From Tsuneonella sp. CC-YZS046 (GTDB lineage: Bacteria > Pseudomonadota > Alphaproteobacteria > Sphingomonadales > Sphingomonadaceae): a DNA stretch of 64,000 bases. The stretch spans positions 2,166,001 to 2,230,000 of the forward strand of contig NZ_CP141590.1 of the NCBI RefSeq assembly GCF_035581365.1. The letters are read 5' to 3'. Every line of letters begins with the position of its first letter. Within the stretch, counting starts at the first letter, position 1. Positions 38,138-46,699 of this stretch are shown here, piece after piece. The position numbers and the translations under genes are program-made. Below the pieces are notes generated by a model, which saw only the letters and a program-made list of their open reading frames with translations, had not been told where the DNA came from and ran no database searches.

Positions 38138-38151
38138 TAACTATGCGCCTG

Positions 38152-41100
38152 TTATGATTCCCGTCCGAGTAAAGCCTTAATCGCGGCGTCGCGTTCGATC
38201 CGTGATCGCGCGCCGAGCACTATTGCGAGACGCCGCCCCTCAGGCCACGCCACTGAAAATATGAGGTTGAAACACGGCCCCAATCTGCCGGTTTTGAGAC
38301 CATCGGCTCCGGGGATTTCACTCAGGAGCGTGTTGGTGTTGTTCTGCCCCTTGCCGTTCCATTCAAAGCGTCGTGCGGTCGCCAAACGGGCAATATTCGG
38401 ATGCTCATCCTGAATATGGCGAGCAAGAGTCAAAGCATCCCTTACAGTGATCTTCTGCCCGCGGCCCAGGCCGCTCGGCGACGAGAAGCAGGTGTCGGTC
38501 ATGCCCAATTCGGCCCCGCGCCGATTCAGACAATCGGTGAACGCTTCCAGAGAACCACTGTGCCATTCCGCCAAGGCATTGGCCGCCTCATTCGCGCTTA
38601 CCGTCATGGCCGCGCGCATCAGAGTTTCGATCCGGACCCGATCACCGGCCTTGAAGCCCCAGTGACTGTTTACGTCCGCGGCACGCGGCGAAATCCGGAT
38701 TTCGTTCTCCGCGCTTTCTCCGCTCTCGCGCAAACGCTCATCGATCAATCCCAAGGTGAGCAGCTTGGTCAGCGAGGCGGGAGGGTACACCTTCCCCTCG
38801 CCATGAAGTTTCAGGGTTCGCCCGGTATCAACGTCATACAGCATGGCACCGAGATGCCTGCCAAGCGCTGGCGCCCCATCCTTCAGCCAGTCGACCAGTT
38901 CGTATAGCCGCGCCCCGTGCGACCCTTTTACGAGCAGCGTGTCTCCTTCGCGCAACTCATCCCGTAACACGGGCTGCAACATATGGGATGAATCGACTCT
39001 CGCCCCCCGGCTAGATGCAGGCAACGATCCCCAGAAATGCTTGTAAAGAGCGCCCACGGCATGAACTCGATCGATGCGGTGCCGTTCTATCAGAGGTGCC
39101 AGATCGGTATGGTAGGCGGCTGCCCCATCGCCCAGTTCCAGCATTTCGCCGAGAACGGCGACGCGTCGGCCCTTGCCCACCTTATCCCCCAGACGCGCGA
39201 GCGCGGCGGCCATGGAACCTGGATTGGCATTATATGCATCGTCGATGAGCGTTATGCGCCGCCCGCTTACGTCGACTGGCAATTCTTCACCGCGCCCCGG
39301 AAGGGATCGAAAACCGGCCAATTTTTCCATTACCGGCTCCGGATCGAGTCCCAGCGCAGATGTGGCCGCCAAAACAGCGAGGCTGTTAAGAGCCATGTGC
39401 TCGCCCTCAGCGCCGATCCGATAGCTCCGATCATGCGATCCGATCCTGGCAGAGATCGTGCGAGAGGCGGGATCGTAATCAAGCAGGCGGTATTCGCAAT
39501 CTGCCGATCGGCCATAATTGAGCACGGTCAGATCGCAGGCCCTGGCCGCCATCCGGACGGTTTCCCACTCGGCCATTTCACGATTCAATACAGCGATGCC
39601 CCCTGGCTCCATTCCCCGAAAGATGGCGCTCTTGCGCTCAGCTATGGTCTGCACATTGCGATGGTATTCGAGATGCGCAGGCAGAATATTCGTGAAAATC
39701 GCCACATCCGGGCGCGCCATACGCGCGTTGAAACCCATGCGCCCTATTGCCAGTTCCAGTACGATATGAGGCGTGTCCCATGGAATCGACGCCAAGTTCC
39801 ATGCGATGCCAAAAGGCAGATTGGCGTTGTGCCGAGTCTGCCCGACAGGGCCGAACGGTTGAAGCGCATGGGCAAGCATAGCGACGGTGGTGGTTTTGCC
39901 CGCGCTGCCGGTAACACCCAGCAGCCTGCCGCTCATTCGCTGTCTGGCATATTTCCCGAGCGCGAGGATCGCCTCGCCCACATTGTCCACCGCCAGGACC
40001 GGAATCCCGTCCAGAGAAAGGCCGCCGGGATTACTTGTTATTAGCGCGCGCGGCTGGCTTGGCAGGCGGGAAAGGCTTTCCGGCGCCACCCCTTTTTCGT
40101 CCGCGCTCAGCCGCACAGCCACCATGTCACCCGGCGTCATCGTGGGGGGGAAGATGCACAGGCCGCTTGCCCGCCAATCCTTGGCGAGGCGGGAAGTCCA
40201 CCGCCCTCCCGTTGCCCGTGCCACATGGGTCGCGGTCCAGTGGATTGCCGTGTCCTCGGCAGAACCCAGCTCGGGAGCGCGTCCATCGGAACCCTGCGCA
40301 AGCAGATGCTCACGGTAGGCGATGAGGCCGGACAGGTAATGTTCGACGTCATCGATCCGCACCCGGAAGCTGTGATGACGGATGAAGAAACTGCCCTCGA
40401 TCTTGGATGGCGCGGCAAAGAACATCGCCAGCTCAGGCCAGAAATGACCATTGAGCAGATAATGCGCCCGATGGTGCAGCGCCTTGTAGAAGCGGGGAAG
40501 GTCCACGCCGCCCACCAGATGCGACAGATCCGGCTCCGCGTGCAACCGCTCCAGCATCTTCCGCGCCGCCATCATCAGTTCCAACAGCGTGGGGAATGTG
40601 GTGATCCGCTTGAGAACGAAATCCAGATAGTCGCGGAAATTATCGATACCGAACTGATAGTAACGTTCTTCCGGGCGATGCAGCGTCAACTCGTTGACGC
40701 AGTAGCTCAGCCAGTGATCATGCGATTTCCAGTGCTTCTCCCGAATGAAATGCTCGAAAGCATTCTCCACGGCTTTCAGCCAGCGGGCATCTCCCGTCAA
40801 GCCGTAAAGGCGCAGGAGGCCGAATGCCGCCTCGCCTTCGTAATAGATGATGCGGAAGGCCTGCCTTACCTTGAGCGTCGGATAATCGAGCACGTGGACA
40901 AAACTTCCCGTGGCAGGGTCCTGCATGTGGAGAATACCCAAGCCCAGTTTTTCAAGCAGGCCGGCGTTACGGCTGGCACCCGTCAGTTCCGCGTGCTTGA
41001 CCAGCGCCAGAATGGCAACGGCGTTGGCCCCCAGCTTGATCTCGTTCCCTTCATCGACGAGAAACGCCGCTTCCCCACCTTCAGGCAATCGCATCGTCCG

Positions 41101-41940
41101 GATCAGCTTGTTCGTCAGGTAATCAAGGGCGCGATCGATCGCGTCCTTGAGCGCATCGCTGCGCGTGACCTCCCAGGCTTCCAGCATCGCGTAGAGCGAA
41201 CTGGCATGGCGCAGACCGTTGTAGGAGCCGATCGGCCTGTCGAAGCAGGGATGCCAGCCGTAATGGAAACATCCGTCTTCGCGAACCTGTGAAGCAAGAT
41301 AATTGCTGCCTGCGGCGATCAGCCTCTCCAGATCGTCGGCGGTCAGCTTGTCGATCGTCCGCCGGCCCGCGTCCAGCCCGCTCCCCCCCAATCTCTGAAC
41401 ACCGGCTCCGTCATCGCGAATAAAAACCGCCTTGGTCGTGAACACCCAGACAGGGTCTTCATCCGCGAAGGAGACATCCCGAAGCCCATGGCGCTTCCGG
41501 GCATAGATACGGAAATTGTGCTCATTCAGTATGGCGGAAGCCTTCGTCCCACCGCCATACAGCATGGCATTTCCATTCAGCTCGGTTTCCAGAAAGGCGT
41601 GGCGAAAGGCCGGATCGAGAGCAATGCCCAATCGGAAATAATTGCGCTTGACCTTATCGAGCGTGGCCCGAACAGCTTTCCAGCTCTGCCGTTCGACCTG
41701 TTCCACCCAATCAATTCTTATCCAGCGGGCCTCAACGCCGCTGGCGAGCAATTGCACCTTTCCTTCCCGCCATGCCTCATCGAGAGAAGCGCTATTGACC
41801 GTGACAACCTTCGCCCGTTCGGTGCCGTCGGTGAAAGAGAAGAAAAGTATGAAGCGATCCTCGCCTTCCACCTTCGCCGGAGCGATGTCCTGCAAATCGC
41901 GATAGAGTTCATCGAGAAGCGGGCGACACATAGCGTTCAC
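38152..41940 (-). CDS. Fusion: alpha/alpha-toroid-like region, MurF-like ligase, DD-carboxypeptidase
   Basis: A single intact frame of 1262 residues with three parts. Residues 1-200 are a domain I do not recognise (FILFFSFTDGTERAKVVTV). Residues 200-560 are rich in helical pairs (GSNYLASQVREDGCFHYGWH; NGLRHASSLYAMLEAW), suggesting an alpha/alpha toroid. Residues about 590-1020 are a MurF-like ATP-dependent ligase: P-loop GVTGSAGKTTT at 675, NILPAHLEYHRN, LIDDAYNANPGSM, VAVLGEMLELGD and LLVKGSHGARL. Residues 1025-1262 are a peptidase S11 DD-carboxypeptidase: PPASLTK (Ser 1056), SAN (Ser 1115) and KTG (Lys 1216). No signal peptide or membrane helix is seen. Its ATG overlaps the hlyD stop by 4 nt, coupling it to the exporter. 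Domain calls are from motifs; the substrate is unknown. Confidence 0.82.
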   Translation of the reverse strand: MNAMCRPLLDELYRDLQDIAPAKVEGEDRFILFFSFTDGTERAKVVTVNSASLDEAWREGKVQLLASGVEARWIRIDWVEQVERQSWKAVRATLDKVKRNYFRLGIALDPAFRHAFLETELNGNAMLYGGGTKASAILNEHNFRIYARKRHGLRDVSFADEDPVWVFTTKAVFIRDDGAGVQRLGGSGLDAGRRTIDKLTADDLERLIAAGSNYLASQVREDGCFHYGWHPCFDRPIGSYNGLRHASSLYAMLEAWEVTRSDALKDAIDRALDYLTNKLIRTMRLPEGGEAAFLVDEGNEIKLGANAVAILALVKHAELTGASRNAGLLEKLGLGILHMQDPATGSFVHVLDYPTLKVRQAFRIIYYEGEAAFGLLRLYGLTGDARWLKAVENAFEHFIREKHWKSHDHWLSYCVNELTLHRPEERYYQFGIDNFRDYLDFVLKRITTFPTLLELMMAARKMLERLHAEPDLSHLVGGVDLPRFYKALHHRAHYLLNGHFWPELAMFFAAPSKIEGSFFIRHHSFRVRIDDVEHYLSGLIAYREHLLAQGSDGRAPELGSAEDTAIHWTATHVARATGGRWTSRLAKDWRASGLCIFPPTMTPGDMVAVRLSADEKGVAPESLSRLPSQPRALITSNPGGLSLDGIPVLAVDNVGEAILALGKYARQRMSGRLLGVTGSAGKTTTVAMLAHALQPFGPVGQTRHNANLPFGIAWNLASIPWDTPHIVLELAIGRMGFNARMARPDVAIFTNILPAHLEYHRNVQTIAERKSAIFRGMEPGGIAVLNREMAEWETVRMAARACDLTVLNYGRSADCEYRLLDYDPASRTISARIGSHDRSYRIGAEGEHMALNSLAVLAATSALGLDPEPVMEKLAGFRSLPGRGEELPVDVSGRRITLIDDAYNANPGSMAAALARLGDKVGKGRRVAVLGEMLELGDGAAAYHTDLAPLIERHRIDRVHAVGALYKHFWGSLPASSRGARVDSSHMLQPVLRDELREGDTLLVKGSHGARLYELVDWLKDGAPALGRHLGAMLYDVDTGRTLKLHGEGKVYPPASLTKLLTLGLIDERLRESGESAENEIRISPRAADVNSHWGFKAGDRVRIETLMRAAMTVSANEAANALAEWHSGSLEAFTDCLNRRGAELGMTDTCFSSPSGLGRGQKITVRDALTLARHIQDEHPNIARLATARRFEWNGKGQNNTNTLLSEIPGADGLKTGRLGPCFNLIFSVAWPEGRRLAIVLGARSRIERDAAIKALLGRES

Positions 41941-43124
41941 CGCTCACGCAGGGCTTCCCGCGCCCTGTTCAATGGTTTCAGGAGATATTGCAGGACGGTC
42001 TTCTGCCCGGTGTGGATATCGACCGTGGCGATCATGCCAGGCACGATGGGGTATCGTTTCCCCTGCTTGTCGATGAGAGAATCCGTCCTGGTGCGGATAA
42101 ACACACGATAATAGAATATCTCGGGTTTCACCTCGTCCCGGATGGTATCAGGCGAGATGGAAGTCACTTCCCCGTCCAGACCGCCATAAATCGAATAATC
42201 ATAGGCGGTTATCTTTACGGTCGCTCGCTGACCCGGATGAATGAAGGCAATGTCGCGCGGAGACATGCGGGCTTCGATCATCAACCTGTCATCGAGCGGA
42301 ATGATCTCCATCACCTGCCCGTTCGGCGGCACGACGCCTCCTACGGTCGACACTTCGATATTCTTCACGATGCCGCGCACGGGCGAACGAAGAGTCAGGC
42401 GATTGAGCGTGTCGGAACGGCCCGTGACGACGGGAGCGAGCGTCTCGATCTCCGCTTCCGCCTTGGCCAGTTCTTCTCGGGCCTCGACGATATATTGCGA
42501 ACGCAGATCGGCTTTCTTCAACGCGAGATCGGCTCTCTGCCGCTTGAGGCGAATGACTTCCACATTGCTGGCCGCTCCGACCTCGATCAGCGATTCACCG
42601 ATGGCGACTTCCTTGCCGATGAGAGCCAGGGATTCATCGATCAGACTTATCGAATCGGTCAGGCTGCGCCGCCGCGCCGTGTAGAGCCGGGTCTCCGCTG
42701 CCTTGAGATCGGGATAATCATCCAATTCCGCCGGAAAGGTCAGCGGCGTCTGATTGACTTCCGCGCGAAGGCGCGCCGCCGCCGCCAGCGCGGCGCGATA
42801 TTTCGCGGCGCTTTCCTCCACGGTGGAGCGCGCCAAAGTGGGGTCCAGCTGCGCCAGCACCTGACCGGGCCTGACGATATCGTCCTGCCTGACGAGCAGT
42901 TTGGCGAGAATGCCCCCTTCGAGGGATTGAACGATTTGCTCCCGCGAGGTCGGGACCACACGCCCGCTGCCTGTAGCCACCTCATCCAGCTCCGCAAGCG
43001 AGGCCCACGCAAACGCGACCACGAAGAACGCCAGCAGCCCCCATACCAGCCATTTCGAGCGCTTCAGGCGGCCACCTTTTCCGCCGTCTTCCAGCCAGTC
43101 GCCTATGTCCGGTTCGGCGCTCAT
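41937..43124 (-). CDS. HlyD-family type I secretion periplasmic adaptor
   Basis: A 395-residue membrane fusion protein starting MSAEPDIGDW. One N-terminal membrane helix (WLVWGLLAFFVVAFAWASL) is followed by the lipoyl half-motif (GRVVPTSREQIVQSLEGGIL), a long coiled-coil hairpin (about 90-250) and the beta-barrel part (IEARMSPRDIAFIHPGQ). It bridges the ABC transporter and TolC. The ATG overlaps the ABC stop. This is the adaptor of the adhesin exporter. Confidence 0.93.
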   Translation of the reverse strand: MSAEPDIGDWLEDGGKGGRLKRSKWLVWGLLAFFVVAFAWASLAELDEVATGSGRVVPTSREQIVQSLEGGILAKLLVRQDDIVRPGQVLAQLDPTLARSTVEESAAKYRAALAAAARLRAEVNQTPLTFPAELDDYPDLKAAETRLYTARRRSLTDSISLIDESLALIGKEVAIGESLIEVGAASNVEVIRLKRQRADLALKKADLRSQYIVEAREELAKAEAEIETLAPVVTGRSDTLNRLTLRSPVRGIVKNIEVSTVGGVVPPNGQVMEIIPLDDRLMIEARMSPRDIAFIHPGQRATVKITAYDYSIYGGLDGEVTSISPDTIRDEVKPEIFYYRVFIRTRTDSLIDKQGKRYPIVPGMIATVDIHTGQKTVLQYLLKPLNRAREALRER

Positions 43125-45268
43125 GCCGCCTTGCTCTTTCCTTGCATAATGGATAGCGCTTCCTGCTTCCCGGCATCGAGCGTGATGGCGCCATTGTGAA
43201 TGACGATGATCCGATCCACGAGATCGAGGAGACGCATTCTGTGGGTCGCCAGGATGACCGTCCTGGACTTGCTCCACACCTTGAATTTTTCGGTGAACAG
43301 GCGCTCGGTCGTCTCATCCATCGAGGCTGTGGGTTCATCTAGCAGCAAAATCCTGGGTTCGCGGATCAACAGCCGCGCAAGCAGCAAAGCCTGGATCTGG
43401 CCTCCGGAAAGGCCGCCCCCGCCCTCCTGCACCACATGCTCCAGGCCCGCGCGCGAACGGCGGATGAACTCGTCGGCTCCAACCATTTCCAACGCGGCAG
43501 CGATATCGCTGTTCGAAGCCCGTGGCGCGCCGAGGGTCAGATTCTGCCGGATCGTGCCGTGAAACAGCCGGCTGTTCTGCGTCAGCAAGCCAACATCCCT
43601 GCGGACGTCGCCCGGATCGATCTGATGCAGCGCAAAATTGTCCAGCAGCACTTCACCGGAATCCGGGCGCAGAAGACCAGACAAGCCCTGGAGCAAGGTG
43701 GACTTGCCGGCACCGTTGCGCCCCAGCACCGCGATCTTCTCTCCCGGCCGAATATGCAATTCCTTGATCGCGAGCCCCGGGGGAGAATTGGAATCGCCAT
43801 ATTTGAAGACCGCGGAATGAACCGCGAAGTCTCCGGCGATCGACGGCACTTCGATCCGGTGCTCGTCATCCGGATTGTCCACCGGCAAGGCCATGATCCG
43901 ATCCGCGCTCGCGGCGCTGACCTTGGCCTGCTGAAGCCGGGCCAGAACCTGTGTGACCTGGGCGATGGGCGCCATCATCCGCGAACCCAGAATCGATGCC
44001 GCGACCAGCGCGCCGGTGGTCATTTCGCCCGCCATCACCAGTGGCGCTCCGAAAAAGACTATAGCCGCATAGACGCCGGTCTGGACGCTCTGGCTCCAGG
44101 CGGAAATGCTGTTGGTAAGCCCCCTCAATCTGAGCTGGGCATCGCCAGTCACGGAATTCAGATGATTCCAGTGCTGCTGGAAGCGTTCCTCGGCCTGGAG
44201 CGCCTTGATGTCCTCGATGCCCTGCACGGCTTCGACCAGCATCGCATTGCGCAGCGACGCTTCCCGCATCGCTTCGCTGGTATAGGCCCGCAGGCGACGC
44301 TGGACGAGCAACGCCGGCACGATCAGCAGAGCCAGCGCTCCCAGCGGCACCAGCGCGAGCGGCCCCGCGATGAACAGCAGAATCAGCAGGAACAGCAGAA
44401 AGAAGGGAAGGTCCACAATCGCCGACACCGTGGTCGAGGTCAGCATTTCCCGCAGCTGCTCGAGATCTCGAAGCTGGGCGATGAAGGTGCCGGTCGAAGA
44501 CGGCCGCTCGCGCGTCTGGACCCGCAGGGCGTGGCCGAACACCTGATCGGACATGCGCATGTCGGCGCGCTTTCCGAGCACGTCGATAATGTTCATGCGC
44601 AGCCATCGGAGCATGAAATTGAGGCCGATCGCCAGCAGCACTCCGATGAAAAGCACGTAAAGCGTCGGAAAGGATTGCGCCGGAATCACCCGGTCATAGA
44701 CCTGCATCGAGAACAGAACGCTGGCGAGCGCGAGCGCGTTGGCGATGAGGGACGCGATCACGATCGGACCGTAGGAGCGCGCATCCTTGAGCAGGAGAAG
44801 CCGCAGCCAGTGTTCCCTGTAAGGGCGGATATAGGCGTCCACTCGAGCATCCGGCACCGTGCGCGACGGGCGCGGCAGGACGAAGCGCACCGCATCCCGC
44901 ATCAATTCCTCTACGGGAATGCTGTTCCGCAAACCCCCTTCGCCCGTGATTGACACGCTTGCCTGGCCCGCCGATCCGATCGCGGAGATTATGGCGAGTT
45001 CGCCATTGGCGAGCTGTGCTATGGCAGGCAGCTTGCCGCTGCTGAGCCTGAAACCCTCCGGCGCCGCAAAATGGACGAAAAACCCGATACTGCGCGCTAT
45101 GGTGCGTATCTGGCGATCTTCCGTCTCTCCCCTCTCCCATTGCGCGATCCGCCTCGCGTTTTCGGAGGATACGGGCAGGCGATAATATCCCGCCACTTCG
45201 CGGAAGGCTTCGATCCAGCGATCCGCCTGAAAACTTGCGTCGGCCGTCTTTTCAACCACGCCTTTCAT
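43121..45268 (-). CDS. Type I secretion ABC transporter (LapB/BapC-like)
   Basis: A 715-residue exporter beginning at MKGVVEKTADASF (45268). Residues about 10-130 resemble the C39 peptidase-like domain but lack a catalytic Cys, as in LapB-type transporters of RTX and Bap adhesins. Membrane helices lie at about 170-420. The nucleotide-binding domain has Walker A VLGRNGAGKSTLL, signature LSGGQIQALLLARLL and Walker B ILLLDEPTASMDE. It overlaps tolC and hlyD by 4 nt each. It should energise export of the adhesin encoded upstream. Confidence 0.94.
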   Translation of the reverse strand: MKGVVEKTADASFQADRWIEAFREVAGYYRLPVSSENARRIAQWERGETEDRQIRTIARSIGFFVHFAAPEGFRLSSGKLPAIAQLANGELAIISAIGSAGQASVSITGEGGLRNSIPVEELMRDAVRFVLPRPSRTVPDARVDAYIRPYREHWLRLLLLKDARSYGPIVIASLIANALALASVLFSMQVYDRVIPAQSFPTLYVLFIGVLLAIGLNFMLRWLRMNIIDVLGKRADMRMSDQVFGHALRVQTRERPSSTGTFIAQLRDLEQLREMLTSTTVSAIVDLPFFLLFLLILLFIAGPLALVPLGALALLIVPALLVQRRLRAYTSEAMREASLRNAMLVEAVQGIEDIKALQAEERFQQHWNHLNSVTGDAQLRLRGLTNSISAWSQSVQTGVYAAIVFFGAPLVMAGEMTTGALVAASILGSRMMAPIAQVTQVLARLQQAKVSAASADRIMALPVDNPDDEHRIEVPSIAGDFAVHSAVFKYGDSNSPPGLAIKELHIRPGEKIAVLGRNGAGKSTLLQGLSGLLRPDSGEVLLDNFALHQIDPGDVRRDVGLLTQNSRLFHGTIRQNLTLGAPRASNSDIAAALEMVGADEFIRRSRAGLEHVVQEGGGGLSGGQIQALLLARLLIREPRILLLDEPTASMDETTERLFTEKFKVWSKSRTVILATHRMRLLDLVDRIIVIHNGAITLDAGKQEALSIMQGKSKAA

Positions 45269-46611
45269 CCCACCCTCTCCGCGAAAGCGCTCTTGTTCAG
45301 GCCGTAAGCGCTGCGCGTGGCCCCGGAGAAGAACAGGCAATCGGCCTGGAGCCGGCGCAGATCATGCTTCGTGTTGACGAATTCGAACCGCACCTGATGC
45401 AGTTCCTGCTCGGCATTGAGCAGATCCACCAATGTCCGCGTGCCCATCTCCAGATATTGCAGGCGATAGAGCTTGCCAGTTTCCCTCATGCTGCTTTCGC
45501 GCAGGTCGAGGGTAGCCATCACCCGGGTAAAGCCGTCGATCCGGCCACGGGCTTCAGCAAACTGCCGGCGTATCTCATTGCGCACTTTGGCTTCGGCGGC
45601 ATCTGCCGCTCCCAGCGCCGCCGTGGCGCTGCGCACCCGCGCCTTGCTGGCTCCGCCGCTGTAAAGCGCGCTCGATATATTGAGGCCGAAACTGTATTCT
45701 TTCCGGCCGGAAACCGGATCGGCGATTTCCGTTCCCGCATCCGCGCCGAACGAAACGGTGGGCAAGCCATCCGCCCTGCTCCTGTCGAGTTCACCCAATG
45801 CGTGATCCCTTTGGGCTCTCACCTGCATGATCGCGGGAACGGCCCCCCAGTCCACCGCATCCTGATCGCAAGCGGTAAGGAACCAGTCTGGCATATCGGC
45901 GGAAACATTTCCGATGGATTCCCTGCCGAGAAGGTAGGCCAGATTGCTTATCCAGCGCTCGCGCTCCGCTTCGATTTCCTCGATGGTCGCTTGCGCTGCC
46001 TGCACACGCGCGCGGGCCTGCAACGCATCGGAGCGGGTTGCCGCGCCTCGCTCGAAGCGATGGCCCACAAGTTCGCTGATCTCGCGGATGCTCGCTAGCT
46101 GTTCCCCGGCGACCTGCAGGAGATCGTTCGTCCGCTGGATTTCGACGAAGGCGTAACTCGTGTCGCGAACCAGGCTGTCGACGGCTTGCAGCAATTGGGC
46201 TTCACTGTCCCTTGTATCGGCTTCGGCTATCGCAACCGAGCTGGAAACCTTCCCGAAGTCATACAGCATCTGCGATGCCGATACGCTTGCGCGCGGGCGC
46301 CAATTGCTCCTGACCGTATTGTCGTAACCCGAACCGAGGCCGACGCTGATCTGGGGAAGATAGCCCGCCCTGCTGGCAGCGATGTTCTCTGTGGAAGCGT
46401 CCACATTGCCGGATGCTTCCTCGATGGAGGGGTGCCAGGCCACGGCTTCATCGACGGCTGTTTCAAGCGTAAGAAGCGGCCCCTGATCGCCGAAGCCGTA
46501 GTCGGCGGCACCAGCCACGCTCGCCAGCAGGAAAACGCCTCCACCAAGGAAATATCGTCTGGCCGCGATCAGGTCATGATTTACCCGTGCCCATGCACCC
46601 TGCCATCTCAT
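45265..46611 (-). CDS. TolC-family outer membrane efflux protein
   Basis: Outer membrane channel of the type I system. Starting at 46611 (MRWQGAWARVNHD) it has about 448 residues with a signal region (RRYFLGGGVFLLASVAGA). Two repeated halves have the TolC pattern (LTLETAVDEAVAWHPSIEEA; LLNAEQELHQVRFEFVNTKHDLRRL). The first in-frame ATG, at 46668, lies inside a hairpin and is less likely. The gene lies 85 nt downstream of the adhesin gene and overlaps the ABC gene by 4 nt. Confidence 0.92.
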   Translation of the reverse strand: MRWQGAWARVNHDLIAARRYFLGGGVFLLASVAGAADYGFGDQGPLLTLETAVDEAVAWHPSIEEASGNVDASTENIAASRAGYLPQISVGLGSGYDNTVRSNWRPRASVSASQMLYDFGKVSSSVAIAEADTRDSEAQLLQAVDSLVRDTSYAFVEIQRTNDLLQVAGEQLASIREISELVGHRFERGAATRSDALQARARVQAAQATIEEIEAERERWISNLAYLLGRESIGNVSADMPDWFLTACDQDAVDWGAVPAIMQVRAQRDHALGELDRSRADGLPTVSFGADAGTEIADPVSGRKEYSFGLNISSALYSGGASKARVRSATAALGAADAAEAKVRNEIRRQFAEARGRIDGFTRVMATLDLRESSMRETGKLYRLQYLEMGTRTLVDLLNAEQELHQVRFEFVNTKHDLRRLQADCLFFSGATRSAYGLNKSAFAERVG

Positions 46612-46645
46612 CCCATAGTCTCGTATTATTGTTGTGTGGCCGAAA

Positions 46646-46699
46646 CCAGGAGACACCGGACATTCCATGGTGCTCCTGGCCTTTAGCCTCTCGAGGCTA
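46646..46699 (-). terminator. Hairpins between adhesin and tolC genes
   Basis: Two inverted repeats lie in the 85-nt gap. TAGCCTC/GAGGCTA (46684-46699) begins at the TAG stop of the adhesin gene, and CCAGGAG...CACC/GGTG...CTCCTGG spans 46646-46679. There is no strong U-run after the stems, so they look like an attenuator or a processing site that would give more adhesin than exporter mRNA, not a full stop. Confidence 0.5.
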
